A DNA stretch of 64,000 nt from Gerris lacustris (lineage: Eukaryota > Arthropoda > Insecta > Hemiptera > Gerridae). The translations under genes and the position numbers were made by a program. Location of the stretch: positions 22,586,106 to 22,650,105 of the forward strand of contig OX578282.1 in NCBI GenBank assembly GCA_951217055.1, read 5' to 3'. Positions 1 to 11,625 of the stretch are shown in pieces. Each line of letters opens with the position of its first letter. Positions within the stretch are counted from its first letter, which is position 1. Below the pieces are notes generated by a model, which saw only the letters and a list, made by a program, of their open reading frames with translations, was not told the DNA's origin and did no database searches.

Positions 1-1650
1 TGAGACCAGCAAAGATTATCTTTAACACCACAATATGGTTATTTCTGTGTAAAACGCCAATTATTAATGAGAAAAGAAAACCTATGAAACAGTATAGGTA
101 TAGTAATTATTGTCTTTTTCAGCCATTTCGAGCAACTTCTTAACGATTTAGCGCTTAAACAAGTTCATACTTCTTACGCGGATAAAACATTCTAAGAACG
201 ATTTCGTATGATTAGCAATGGAAGTTTTAACATTTTAATCGTTTTAGAAAGAATGAAACAAGTCTTCTAATGATGCCGGCTAGATAAGACGAATATAATA
301 GATGTGGATTCGCGTCCCGGCTAATCTGCAACAATTTTTGACGAGTGACTTGTTAATGGTGAAGCGTTGAATGGTGAAACGCAATACCAATAGAATTCAT
401 CAATTGTGGACGCTCCTTATTTGATGGATGGCATAATTTAAATTATTCCATCAACGTCAGTAAACGAATGAATTAATGGTTTGGTTCATTGAAATCGGCT
501 TAAAATACACAATACTATTAAAATCACACAAAAAAGTTTGACGCCATAAAGGTTTGCGAAACAATCTATTAAATTGCTTTGAGCAGGTTGATCAGATCAT
601 ACATTCGTATGATTCGTTTGGTTCAATCCATTTTTCATCGCACAATCATCATAATATAATCAACTTCAATTGGCCCTCCTTGTGCTTGGAGCATAATTAA
701 CAACAAATTCCCCAAACTACGGAATTCTGACTCAGTATTACTTTTTAAGGCAAATGGCAAGTACATAGACAAATGCTTTATGAGCATACCTTATGTTACG
801 AAATGTTACTAAATGTTTACGAAATTCCCATTCCAATTAACACATAATAAACATTTTTAACCAAATCTTTCACTCAAATGGGCTGTATTTTCTTCAATTT
901 AATATTTGATCAAATTAGACATTTACGAATTAGGCACAGTATATAGTTGATCAACGAGTGACAAATATCGTAATGAAGTAATCACTTAAATAAGAAAGTA
1001 ACCTGAATCAAGCATTACTTTCAACAGTTGCAAAATATAACCACAATCGTCAAAATTTACAAGTTAAATCTGCTACACAATATAAAAAAGAAGATTCTTA
1101 TAAATAAAAGGTAAACAGTTTCACTCTTATACACTCTACCTTGATTGTATATTTCAAAGACTCACGTTATACTTAGTGTGGAAGAAGGAAATGAATTTTA
1201 ATATTCCTGTTTATACATTCTTTTGTTTCTATTTTTTTTTAAAAAATTTCCCCACTCCTATTTCATGTATTTTTTTTAACTCTGTTTCGCTTGTAAAAAA
1301 GTCATCATTCTAACAAGCTCTTTCTACCTAACGTTGTACATACAAAAAAGATGAAAAACTTCTACTTTTTCATCATGTTTAATTCAGGTACTCTAGAAAC
1401 AGAGGTAAGCGTGGAGTGTCCTTCTTGTTCATGTTCGTATGAGCGAGAAATATACGGAATGCGATGACAACCTTGCCACTTTTTTTTGGAAAGCATTTTA
1501 ACGTCACCTACATTCTGTAGTGAGAGTAAATGAAATTTAATGGTAAATATTTCGTAAGTGACACATTTATGTGAACATCAAGGCTACAAGGAAAAGAAAA
1601 TGTATTTTTTTTGTTTTTAGTAACTTCGTCAAATTTACGAATACATATTA
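1..1650. other. AT-rich intergenic DNA, no gene seen
   Basis: I see no coding frame, RNA gene or clear repeat here. There are short homopolymer runs and many stops in all frames. A short phrase near 680-692 (TGTGCTTGGAGCAT) recurs near 37408, which may mark a shared old repeat. Confidence 0.6.
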
Positions 1651-1658
1651 TATATTAG

Positions 1659-1862
1659 GGTACTTCTTTAGTTTGCTACTGAATAAATAACTATTAAGAA
1701 AAAGGTATGTTTAGTCCAATGTACTTTGGGAAAAAAGGAATTTCCCACTTCTGTTTTGATAAGGGGAGTAAATGATTAAAGAAGAACATTACGTACACCT
1801 TCTTTAGATTGTTACTCCCCTCTGTTTTTCTTATAAGGAGATTATCAATCTAAAGAAGTGCC
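1659..1862 (+). mobile_element. hAT-like MITE, copy 1
   Basis: This 204-bp non-coding element has inverted ends: GGTACTTCTTTAG on the left and CTAAAGAAGTGCC on the right. The flanking octamers TATATTAG (1651-1658) and TACAATAG (1863-1870) agree at six of eight positions, as expected of an aged 8-bp target duplication. A second copy lies reversed at 29058-29292, where the duplication is exact. An 8-bp duplication with short inverted ends is typical of the hAT superfamily. No transposase frame is present, so it would have moved in trans. Confidence 0.75.
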
Positions 1863-2384
1863 TACAATAGTTTAATCGGATTTTCTAGCAAGAAATCAGC
1901 ATTTTCAGAGATATAGCTAATCTCTAAAATTAGATATTTTACCAAAAAAAGCAATTTGGGGCGTAAACAGATGATGCCTATTTGGAATTCTATGAGTGAG
2001 CTATGAAACAAAATGAACAATTTGATGATTTTAAACAAATCATTCTACAAGTAAAAACAAATTTTATATTGCTTCGAACCTCACCGAAGGTAACGGAAGC
2101 AATCTGAAGAATGAATTTCATTTTATGTAACTGAATTCAAACATTTCTAGTTAGAAATACTTTTCAAACACGACAGAACATTTTTTGTTTTTGTTGTCTA
2201 TCTACCGGTATGTCCGTCAACATTTTGCGAACCACCATATCTTAAATTCCACTAGTCCATTATTTAAAAAAAAGAATGAACGGTAAGTCCCAAATTAATT
2301 TGAACTTGCTGTAGAAAACCACTCTTCTGATTTGATGAAATGAGGATGGTAGGTCACAATGAAGCCACCATTGATCTAATATTA
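1863..2384. repeat. Degenerate dispersed repeat fragment
   Basis: The stretch 2070-2250 resembles 37985-38120. Both have a TTGCTTC...GGAAGCAAT-like start (related to the end of the repeat at 6296-6902, reversed) and the phrase GTCAACATTTTGCGAAC. The rest is AT-rich DNA with nothing recognisable. Confidence 0.45.
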
Positions 2385-3155
2385 ATTCCAACCTTTTGCA
2401 ATTGCTTCCTTCTTTAAGGGTAAAAACTTGTCTTTATTAACATCTTCATCTTTAAAAGTATTAATCCAATTTTCAAATTAGCCCTTATACGGTCATATTA
2501 AACCCAACCTTTTGCGCCCATTGCTTCCTTCCTTAAGGGTAGAAACATGTTTTTATTAACACCTGTATCTTTAAAAAATATTTATCCACTTTTCAAAGTA
2601 GCCCTTAAATGGTCTCATATTAATTTTTATTAATACCTATATCTTTAAAAAGTATTAATCCAATTTTCAAAGTAGCCCTAATATGGTCTCATATTAATCC
2701 TAACCTTTTGCGCCCATTGCTTCCTTCCTTAAGGGTAGAAAAATGTTTTTATTAACACTTATAAAGCCACCCTATGTTTTTATTAACACCTATTATCTTT
2801 AAAAAGTATTTATCCAATTTTCAAAGTAACCCTTATATGGTCTCATATTAATTTTTATTAACACCTATATCTTTAAAAAGTATTTATCCAATTTTACAAG
2901 TAGCCCTTATATGGTCTCATATTAATTTTTATTAACACCTACATCTTTAAAAAGTATTTATCCAATTTTCAAAGAAGCCCTTATATGGTCTCATATTAAT
3001 TTTTATTAACACCTATATCTTTAAAAAGCATTTATCCAATTTTCAAAGAAGCCCTTATATGGTCTCATATTAATTTTTATTAATACCTATATCTTTAAAA
3101 AGTATTTATCCAATTTTCAAAGTAGCCCTTATATGGTCTCATATTAATTTGAACC
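2385..3155. repeat. 74-bp tandem satellite array
   Basis: From about 2750 a unit containing ATATCTTTAAAAAGTATTTA and AGCCCTTATATGGTCTCATA repeats. The CCCTTATATGG motif lies at 2830, 2904, 2978, 3052 and 3126, so the period is exactly 74 bp. The left part (2385-2760) is a longer, older form of the unit with an extra AACCTTTTGCGCCCATTGC / TTCCTTCCTTAAGGG block. Copies are close enough to imply recent expansion on the right side. No coding potential. Confidence 0.9.
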
Positions 3156-3839
3156 GTCTGCGCACATTTGTTATTGAATATAAATAAATGTGACCTCACT
3201 AGGTATCAAAAAAACCAAATTTTCATTTCTCATTCACATCACCATATTAGGACACGAGGAAACTATGTGCAATTCTAATTTGCACACTATTTTTTTTCAG
3301 CGTAATACATAAATAAAATTATTAAAATGTATTATTTGAGGACATTTAGATTACCAGCTATTACGACCTACGAATCTATTAATAAAGTGATAGCTAACAT
3401 TGGAATTAAGAGTAGTAATTACGCAAGGTTATCAATTACATTATTTTTTATTTATAATTTGTGTCAAGGTATTTCCTTCATTTCATTGATATGTTTGTTT
3501 TGATTCTCTTACTTAATCCCTTCACTTAAGTATTTATGAGCAGTATGCTTTATAAATATGTCATAAGTTTAATATTTATTAGGTTTTTTTTCTCGGTATT
3601 TATTGCGGTTAACGGAAACTATTTATATATATATATATATATATAGGTAGACACGTTTTTCCTAATAGTCCTTCTTGCTTCAAAACAAGTATCATTGATC
3701 ATAACAAGTATCAAGATAAACAAGAATTAACTAGGTAAAGAAAGCAATAAGTAGAGAGTATACACGCAATAAATATTGAATGGATATTGAAGCGTGCGAA
3801 ACTAATATTCTTTTCGGACTGTATAAACAGTGGAGTGAT
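3156..3839. other. AT-rich DNA with a (TA)n microsatellite
   Basis: No gene seen. A (TA) dinucleotide run occupies about 3621-3646. Near 3245-3290 the phrase GGACACGAGGAAACTATGTG is a diverged, reversed fragment of the start of the repeat at 6296-6902. Confidence 0.55.
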
Positions 3840-4120
3840 ATGATTAAAAAATCGCTCCAAGACAACTCATACAAATTCGGATTTCATTTCTCGATTTCGC
3901 CTCGGGGTGGGATTTTATTATGACCATGTATGCCTAATTTCGTCAAAATCGGCCCAGTAATTTAGGCCTCACGCGTCTGCACAGACGTCAGACAGACATT
4001 TTTTTAAAAACCACTTTATTGGATTCATGGGAAATCAAGAATGTAAATCCATCAAAATCTCCAAATAGAATTTTCGCACCATACAATACTTTCCCTTTGT
4101 ATGGGAAAGTAAAAAAGATG
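3840..4120 (-). mobile_element. Fragment of tRNA-box repeat family (tail part)
   Basis: Matches the right half of the element at 44826-45250: CTCGATTTYGCCTCGGGG, then the AATTTCGTCAAAATCGGCCC phrase, then a CAGACAGACA block, then CCACTTTATTGGATTC. It ends in the family's terminal hairpin (TACTTTCCCTTTGTATGGGAAAGTA, 4088-4112). The tRNA-like end is missing. A 72-codon frame across 4019-4237 is incidental. Confidence 0.65.
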
Positions 4121-5045
4121 TGTATTAATGACAAACAATTTTTTACCCCCATTAAATTTACAAGTCAAATCTTCTTATTTCTCCCTGTATTTTTTTTATT
4201 GAAATTAATTAGCAGTTATTTAATTATTGTGAGATGATACACGATATACACCTTTTATTAATGAGCAGGAAAATGTAATTTTGCATTTTCATGTTCTAAG
4301 GAAGCTATCGTGACTACTATAGAAAATATAGTTTGAATATTCAAGATATATCTTGATTATTAAAACTATGTTTAAGCTATAGCTTAAAAGCAACACTGCG
4401 TAAAAACTCAACAAATTAATTTTGCTGAAGGTACATCACGTGCGACTTGGCAGACTATCAGGGCGCTATAATGGTCACCTCTACATCTACACACCAATCT
4501 AATGAAATACTGTTTAAGCCTAGTCGGGAAGCTACTGATCCTAACGCATTATTCTAATTTAGAGGTGTCAGGTTAACCTTTCAACTGCTCATAAGCAGCC
4601 TCCGACACATTTTGTTTAATAACCATGTTTGATCCTCTGGGATTTAATGGACTGTATTCAAGATGGATATTCCTGAAAGACTGAAAGAGAAAAGGTAATA
4701 AAAGAAAAGGTTTTAGCAAATGGCACTGAAGGTTCACGAACGTTCGTTTCAATTTTTTTTAACTCCAAGCCAAGGAGGGTACTCTTGTCGAATCATTAGT
4801 CGCGAAGTCGGAGGCGACCGAAAAGAACGTTCTCTTCGGATAGGAATAGTTGAACATGTTTCATGCCCTTCATCCATAGATCGCACCTCCTCCATAGATC
4901 CCTAGGGAAAGGAGAATGTTTCAGTAGGGATACGAGGATTGTACAAACCACGTAGCTCTATAGATTCATCAAAATTATAAGACATGATGTTATCTATCTC
5001 CGAAGTGGATAGAAATATGTAAACAGTGGAGGGACGGGCACAATT
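4121..5045. other. Intergenic DNA, no gene seen
   Basis: A slightly less AT-rich patch at 4430-4920 contains a 61-codon frame (4720-4905) with no family resemblance, no start context and no neighbouring exon. I regard it as chance. Confidence 0.5.
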
Positions 5046-5589
5046 ATTGAATGGTTTGTTAATAGACCAATATATAGGTAACCTGAGAGGGGTCCAGCTT
5101 GCATTAATTAGGGTAAACGATTTTTTTTAGGATTGTTTTGTATAGTAAGAGGAGCATGAAACCAAGTTTGCGACCTCGAAAGCCCTGGGGACAACTTTTG
5201 GTGGGCGAAAAACCTCGCAATTTTGGCACTTTTTTCAGTTTATTTAATATAACTCATAAACGACGCCGAAATCAGGAAATTGTATTCTCTCCGAAATGAA
5301 AGTAGACAAAATTCTCTACAAAATGCACTAGTCAAACTTAATTTTATGTTATCCTAAACCATTTCTACAGGGCTTTGAAGTTTGACAAAATTATGTAAAA
5401 AAAAAAAAATAATAATAATAATAATTCGACTTCTCCTTGGGTCATCTTCAAGCTAACTTCAATAACTTCAGTAATTTTATTCCATTTTGTAGCATATTAC
5501 ATAATTAAATTGCTTTTTATATCTGAATAGAATATATAATGAGCACCATAAACGACTATATAAATGTAAAAAAAAAATGAGTAAAATCC

Positions 5590-5644
<55 letters not shown>

Positions 5645-5985
5645 TAATTTTGCCAAACTTCAAAGCCCTGTAGAAATGGTTTAGGATAACATAAAATTAA
5701 GTTTGACTAGTGCACTTTGTAGAGAATTTTGTCTACTTTTATTTCGGAGAGAATACAATTTCCTGATTTCGGCGTCGTTTATGAGTTATGTTAAAAAAAA
5801 CTGAAAAAAGTGCCAAAATTGCGAGGTTTTTCGCCTACCAAAAGTTGTCCCCAGGGCTTTCGAGGTCGCAAACTTGGTTTCATACTCCTCTTACTATACA
5901 AAACAATCCTAAAAAAAAAAAATAGTTTACCCTAATTAATGCAAGTTTGAATGTATCTATATATTGGCCTATTAAATTGTTCAGT
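5046..5985. mobile_element. Large foldback element with ~350-bp inverted arms
   Basis: The left arm (about 5046-5399) and right arm (about 5641-5985) are near-perfect reverse complements. For example, GGGCTTTGAAGTTTG at 5371 pairs with CAAACTTCAAAGCCC at 5653. The arms carry no coding frame. The 240-bp loop includes an A-run with (TAA)n on the left and a 49-base T-run (5593-5641) on the right. Long arms with a short loop and no transposase fit a foldback or MITE-like element. The T-run may be partly an assembly artefact. Confidence 0.9.
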
Positions 5986-6295
5986 AAAATTATAAATACT
6001 TAAAAACCGGACGAACTTTCTGTGCGTTAATGCTTAAAGCTTAGTGCGTTAAAGCTTAGTAAATTGTGGCCGCATTATTTGTGTTCAATATATAAAAACA
6101 GACTAAGGAAAAATCTGTCTAACCGGATTAGTATAATTAATTCCTTTCGACTTATTACAATATGAGTATAAATATACTCTTGTAAAAGTCAACTTGAAAA
6201 AAAAAAACAAAAAAAAAACAAGATCAAGGTTTGAAATATTGAATTACAAACTAATGTTAGGAATTAGAGCAGAATGAAAGAAAGAAAGGAAGAAA
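5986..6295. other. AT-rich DNA, nothing recognised
   Basis: Short direct repeat GCTTAGTGCGTTAAAGCTTAG near 6038-6058 and A-runs. No gene seen. Confidence 0.5.
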
Positions 6296-6719
6296 AAAAT
6301 AGACTGCCAATTAGTGTGGCACATAGCTTCCTCGCATCCTATCATGTACTATAACAATTATTGTTATATTACTTTATTGTAATATTGTTTATTTTGTAAA
6401 AACTATTAATAGTTTTAGCGATCTTTAACACTTCATAGCGGTGTCGCTGTTGGTTTTACTAAAAAATTGTATTTGAAAAAATGTTTGTCTCATTGAAATA
6501 GATGAAGTTAGATTTTTCCCCCGACCTAAAATTCCAATTTTAAATTTAAAGTTCACGTTTACGCGAGCATTGCTCGTTGAACGCTTGGACGGATAACGTT
6601 GTCCAACGAACTCGTCCTGAGCATTGCTAAAATGAACATGTCTACCAAATTTCATCAAAATCGGTCGACATTTACTCAAGTTATCGTCGCACGTTTCATA
6701 ATTCGCGGACACACAGACC

Positions 6720-6767
<48 letters not shown>

Positions 6768-6902
6768 CGAGACCAAAAATGTTCCTGATGTCTGAAACGG
6801 GATTTCTGTCTTGGAATTTTTGAAATCGGAGGCATAAAAGTTTTTCGTTCTCCAAAAGTGAACACAATGCTTCCGTTACCTTCGGTAAGCTCGGAAGCAA
6901 TA
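6296..6902 (+). mobile_element. ~600-bp dispersed repeat with (GACA)n core, copy 1
   Basis: Collinear with 43796-44394. It begins GACTGCCAATTAGTGTGGCA and CTTCCTCGCATCCTATCA, has a central phrase CCAAATTTCATCAAAATCGG, then a (GACA)n microsatellite at about 6716-6766, and ends TTCCGTTACCTTCGGTAAGC. No protein domain is encoded. The 146-codon minus and 74-codon plus frames are readings of the GACA run. Reversed fragments of the start lie near 3245 and 39255. It is a non-autonomous element of uncertain class. Confidence 0.8.
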
Positions 6903-7994
6903 AAAACATAATAAAAGAACTTTTTTATAGTCTATTCCGTAATCCCGTGTAAAAAAGTCTACAGAATATTATCCGATTGATTAAAAAAAGTGATAAAGCG
7001 ACAGAAAAAGATATAGTCCGACCTTAACTCTAAGGTTTAATCTGTGTCGTAGACAACTTCATTGAGATTCTTTTGTTTCCACCCTGTTAGACTGTAGTTG
7101 AATATTAGGAACTTGAAAACTGGTTCAAAGAATAGTAAAAAAAAACCTAAGTCTTTTGGAGGGGAGAGAAGAAGTAGATGNNNNNNNNNNNNNNNNNNNN
7201 NNNNNNNNNNNNNNNNNNNNNNNNNNNNNNNNNNNNNNNNNNNNNNNNNNNNNNNNNNNNNNNNNNNNNNNNNNNNNNNNNNNNNNNNNNNNNNNNNNNN
7301 NNNNNNNNNNNNNNNNNNNNNNNNNNNNNNNNNNNNNNNNNNNNNNNNNNNNNNNNNNNNNNNNNNNNNNNNNNNNNNNNAACACATGTTCTTATCAATG
7401 TAAATAAACAAACTTGACTTAAAGAAAATGTATACAATACTGTCTTCTGCTGAAATTGACAACCTACCTTCTTAATAATGTAAATAAAAACCTCTAATAT
7501 AGTAAGCTCTTTAAACTCGTTTGTAATAAATTAAGAAAATATTTCTTGTGCTATTCAAGTATACATCAAAGCTGTCCCCTCCATTAAGTAATTTATAAGA
7601 TAAGATATTTTGTTCTTTTTGTGAATTAAAATTAAAAAAACTTCCCTTATAAGCTAAGCAATTTAAACCAGTTAGAAAAAAATTGAGAAAAGCATTTTTA
7701 TTTTGTGAAAATATACTGCATCAAGATTTGGTAGCACGTATGAATTTGTTCATATTTATAAATGAGCATTATACCATACTTCTATTTTTGTAACCTATTT
7801 AAACTAGTTTGCGATAAATTAAGAAAAGTTTTATTATGAATACACCTTTGTTCATACAATGAAAATATACATTTATTTTACAATGAGGCTTTCAAATTCG
7901 TTTGCATTAAATTAGGATAAGCTACCTTATATTTCAACAAACATAATATACTATAGGCTTGTCATTAGCTGAAATTGACTACATATCAATAAAA
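6903..7994. other. AT-rich DNA around an assembly gap
   Basis: No gene seen. Positions 7181-7380 are 200 Ns, a scaffold gap. All frames listed through it are meaningless. Confidence 0.9.
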
Positions 7995-8850
7995 GTTAAA
8001 AAAATCGGGTACGGGGTACCTCGGAACTTTTCCTCACCTCAGAGGCCACCACTAAAGTGGCCTCTCCTGCTGCGAAGCAGCAGGAGGAAGCGGCAGTGGA
8101 CGTGGTCAGTACTTGGATGGGTGACCGTTCTGAACTAACTGATTTATTTTCATTCATCAAAAAAACCTTTTTTTTAATACCTATATTTTATTTAATTATT
8201 TGAAGTTTGGCGGTATTTTGACTGATGTAAACAAACTTTGACGGTATCAACATTATCGCACTAATAAATTATTATATTCGCTTATAACTTTTAAACTAAT
8301 TTATGGAATTTGTCGGGTTTTTTTTATATTTGTTCCTTAATTTTTTCCGGTTCCAACGATATGCTATATGTCAAAAACCTATTTATACTTTCGGTATAAT
8401 TAACCGTCAAAGTTTAAAATATCAAAAATTGAGAACTTCAAATAGGCGGCCAATATCAAAATGAAATTTGGTGGGCTTGTTTGTCATACAGAGAGGTACA
8501 TTCGTGCCAAATTTCAATTCGATCAGGATCATTGTCGATTTATTACGATTTATTTTAATTTTTGCTGACTCAGAAAACTGGGTTCAAGATGGCGGAAAAA
8601 GTTGATTTTCCGGGCGGCACAACTACAGGTTAGGACTGATTTTTCTGCTAAGTTTCAACTCTCTCGGTTAAATACCTTGGGCGCTACGATGATAAGACAC
8701 ATACACACATGCATACGTCATGCTCAAAACCACTCAGGAGGTCTTAAAAACACCTAAAAAAGATAATTCCGTTGAAATCTCGAAAAAAAATTTTTGGTGA
8801 AAACAATAGATACTTTTCCTCCTATTAGTAGTGAGGAAAAGTAAAAAGAT
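7995..8850 (+). mobile_element. 5S rRNA-derived SINE-like element, copy 1
   Basis: Near its start (8105-8126) it carries CAGTACTTGGATGGGTGACC, the 3' internal promoter block (box C) of eukaryotic 5S rRNA, preceded by a 5S-like CGTGGT. Upstream are two tight hairpins (AGGCCAC...GTGGCCT and TCCTGCTGC...GCAGCAGGA). An ~700-bp body follows, then a terminal hairpin TACTTTTCC...GGAAAAGTA (8810-8844). The same order occurs reversed at 33130-34013, and only the last ~45 bp occur at 41699-41742. A 5S head, no coding frame and 5'-truncated copies fit a pol III SINE moved by a LINE, though it is longer than usual SINEs. Confidence 0.8.
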
Positions 8851-8954
8851 TCTGCTATAATACGCGGAATGTGTAAAAGGACGTTTGCTAACAAAATAGA
8901 CTGCATAGGAAAAGGAAGTTTATTGATATTTCTTTTGCTGACATCATTCTGTAA

Positions 8955-9425
8955 TGGTTAATTACGCGTCTAGTGCGGAAAGCAGCATTTTGCGAGTGTT
9001 GAGTTTGCACCCGAGTAGCAGCGTAGATAGTAAAACCACACAAGCAAAGCAAAATGCAGTTTTCGCACGAGTTGCGTACCGTACTTTATCTACGATTGTC
9101 GGATTTTAATAATAAAATCCAGAAAAAAATATTCAATAAACTTCCTATATGTAAGTTCGTATTACTCTTTTGATAAAGATGACATTAATTCATTAAACAT
9201 ACAGCAAATTAGTTTTGTTAAATGTAAACAAACTCGCTAATCGTGAGTTAAGCTGAAGAATTCTTCTTTTTTACCACACTAGGGCGGAAAAAAGAGGAAT
9301 TATGAAACGCGCATGCGCAATGAATACAAGTACGTAAAGAATCACTTTCTAAGCATCTAAACAGAGATACAATGTTTATATTTCGTATCAATCGTAGGTA
9401 AAGAATATTTTTATTAGGTAGACAA
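8955..9425 (+). mobile_element. Non-autonomous element with CTAGTGCGG motif, copy 1
   Basis: Reverse complement of 49505-49885 over its whole length. It begins ACGCGTCTAGTGCGGAAAG, includes AAGCAAAGCAAAATGCAGTT and GTACCGTACTTTATCTACGA, and has a second copy of the CTAG(T/G)GCGG motif near 9280. Compared with the other copy it has an extra ~40 bp near 9150-9195. No transposase frame. The class is uncertain; it looks like a small DNA element. Confidence 0.75.
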
Positions 9426-10080
9426 CAAAAATACATCACAGATGGCTTTAAAACCGTATACTTAGTTTTATTTATTTAGTTTGTTTTTATTATTACATAA
9501 TTCGTTTACAGAAAATAAAAAAAAACTTTACCAAAAATAGTTAAATTTATTTAGACTGGAACAAATTATATTTAATTAAACAATATGACAGAGCAGCACC
9601 ATGAAGGGGAAAGATAAAGGAGTGTGATTAGTCTGCGTCATCCAATACGTTCATCTCCTACCCTAGTTCACCGACCTTTCTATACAATCTTTTTGTCTAA
9701 ACAATACTAGTTTGTTACCTTTGAATAACTGACAACTTAACAAATTTGACATCCAATAGATCTATTGTGAAACGAGCGGAGTTATAATAGTACTGCAAAT
9801 GCTTAGTTCACAAAAACAAGATGTCATGGAAGAAGTTTATCCTATCATGTGATTCAACTAGAATTGGAAAACTTATTGCAAGCCAATAACTTTTAATATG
9901 CCATTTATCTTATAGTTGTTTTTGTTTCAAAAGTTTAATTTTTCATTTCTCCTGATTGGGAAAATTCTTAGGCTATGTCGAAAGTTCTAATATTCATCTT
10001 TTAATACTACTGTAAATGCTATAAGAATTTGCAGTGGTATTGAGGTAGAGATAGCAGTAAAAAGTTGACCACTAGTGGTT
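9426..10080. other. AT-rich DNA, nothing recognised
   Basis: No gene, RNA or repeat seen beyond A- and T-rich runs. Confidence 0.5.
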
Positions 10081-10990
10081 TAAAATTAGTTTTGTTTAAA
10101 TCGGCTAATTTGGCGGTGATCCGTATTTATGACAATTTAACCAAATCATCATAAACCAACTAATTTGACGGTGATCCGTATTTATTTATGACAATTTAAC
10201 CAAATCATCTCAAACTAGCAAATTTGGAAGTGATCCGTATTTATTTATGACAATTTAACCAAATCATCTCAAACTAGCAAATTTGGAAGTGATCCGTATT
10301 TATTTATGACAATTTAACCAAATCATCATAAACCAACTAATTTGACGGTGATCCGTATTAATTTATGACAATTTAACCAAATCATCTCAAACTAGCAAAT
10401 TTGGAAGTGATCCGTATTTATTTATGACAATTTAACCAAATAATCTTAAACCAACTAATTTGACGGTGATCCGTATTTATTTATGACAATTTAACCAAAT
10501 CATCTCAAACTAGCAAATTTGGAAGTGATCCGTATTTATTTATGACAATTTAACCAAATCATCATAAACCAACTAATTTGACGGTGATCCGTATTTATTT
10601 ATGACAATTTAACCAAATCATCTCAAACTAGCAAATTTGGAAGTGATCCGTATTTATTTATGACAATTTAACCAAATCATCATAAACCAACTAATTTGAC
10701 GGTGATCCGTATTTATTTATGACAATTTAACCAAATCATCTCAAACTAGCAAATTTGGAAGTGATCCGTATTTATTTATGACAATTTAACCAAATAATCT
10801 TAAACCAACTAATTTGGAGGTGATCCGTCCTTATTTGACAATTTAACCAAATCAGCTTTAACCAGCAAATTTGGCGGTGATCCGTCCTTATTTATGACAA
10901 TTTAACCAAATGATCTTAAACCAGCTAATTTTGGTGGTGATCCGTACTTATTTATGGCAATTTAACCAAATGATCTTAAACCAACTGCCT
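10081..10990. repeat. 59-bp satellite with alternating A/B monomers
   Basis: GATCCGTATT recurs at 10118, 10173, 10232, 10291, 10350, 10409, 10468, 10527, 10586, 10645, 10704 and 10763, then less regularly to 10938: about 15 copies, period 59 bp. Two monomer forms alternate. Form A has ATAAACCAACTAATTTGACG; form B has CTCAAACTAGCAAATTTGGA. Most of the array therefore reads as a 118-bp dimer, with one B-B doublet near 10232-10291. Edge copies are the most diverged. The 72-codon frame at 10910-11128 starts inside the array and is not a gene. Confidence 0.93.
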
Positions 10991-11167
10991 AAAGAACATG
11001 GAAATGTAACATACATACAAAATCCGGTTGATAAAACTCGTAATAACCTTTCTCATATAGGAGTACATAATCACTTGGTCAGTTATTTCTATTTATTAGT
11101 TGTTTCGAGTTTTCATGGTTGCATTTAATTATTATTGAAAATTTTATTAAAATTGATTATGTAAATA

Positions 11168-11625
11168 AAATCCCCTTCCTGTCGGGGAACTGAACCCAGG
11201 CCTCTCGTCGTCCGAGTTTAAAGCTATTGTCTCAGAAACTAGAGAATTCCCTTATAGAGAAAACGAATTATGTATGTGGTCGCAGATACGTGGTAAAATA
11301 GACAACATTTTAGATTTTTATAATCACAATTTTTAAAAACGTTTTCCAGTATTTTTTTTTTGGGGGGGGGGGGGGGTTAGCACCCCAAAATTTTGTAGCA
11401 AATGATTGTTCTACACATGCTTCTCTAATTTAATTTAAATAGCCCCAGTTGTTTAGACTCCACGCGACAGCACAGACCACAGGCAGACATTTTTTTAAAA
11501 TCCACTTTTTTGGACTAAGGAGACTCAAAACGTGTAAATCTATAAACATCGCAACAAATTTTCGCGTCATCCCAATACTTTCTCTCTATATTATATTCTA
11601 CGTACATGAGAAAGTAAAAGGAATA
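11168..11625 (-). mobile_element. tRNA-box repeat, copy (full length)
   Basis: The left end, read on the minus strand, is tRNA-like: AGGCCTGGGTTCAGTTCCCC holds a box B-like T-arm, and a weak box A (TAGTTTCTGAG) lies about 50 bp upstream. The rest, to the right, matches 44826-45250 and ends with a diverged terminal hairpin (about 11577-11612). An insertion near 11350-11376 brings a T10-G15 run. Thus the tRNA-like part lies at the 3' end of its own sense strand rather than at the usual 5' head. Confidence 0.65.

Noticed and set aside
4720..4905. 61-codon plus frame MALKVHERSF...
   Set aside because: No domain, no splice or promoter context; expected by chance in this length.
6425..6909. Cysteine/valine/leucine/serine-rich minus frames (VCLSVCLSV type)
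   Set aside because: They are translations of the (GACA)n microsatellite in a dispersed repeat; the same occurs at 44064-44389.
7037..7462. Frames of 79-141 codons around 7.1-7.4 kb
   Set aside because: They consist mainly of the 200-N assembly gap.
8080..8127. A true 5S rRNA gene
   Set aside because: Only the box C part matches; the 5' two thirds of 5S rRNA is replaced by unrelated hairpins.
11168..11245. A functional tRNA gene from the T-arm-like sequence
   Set aside because: Only the T-arm is convincing; the D-arm and acceptor pairing are poor, and the segment recurs as part of a repeat family.
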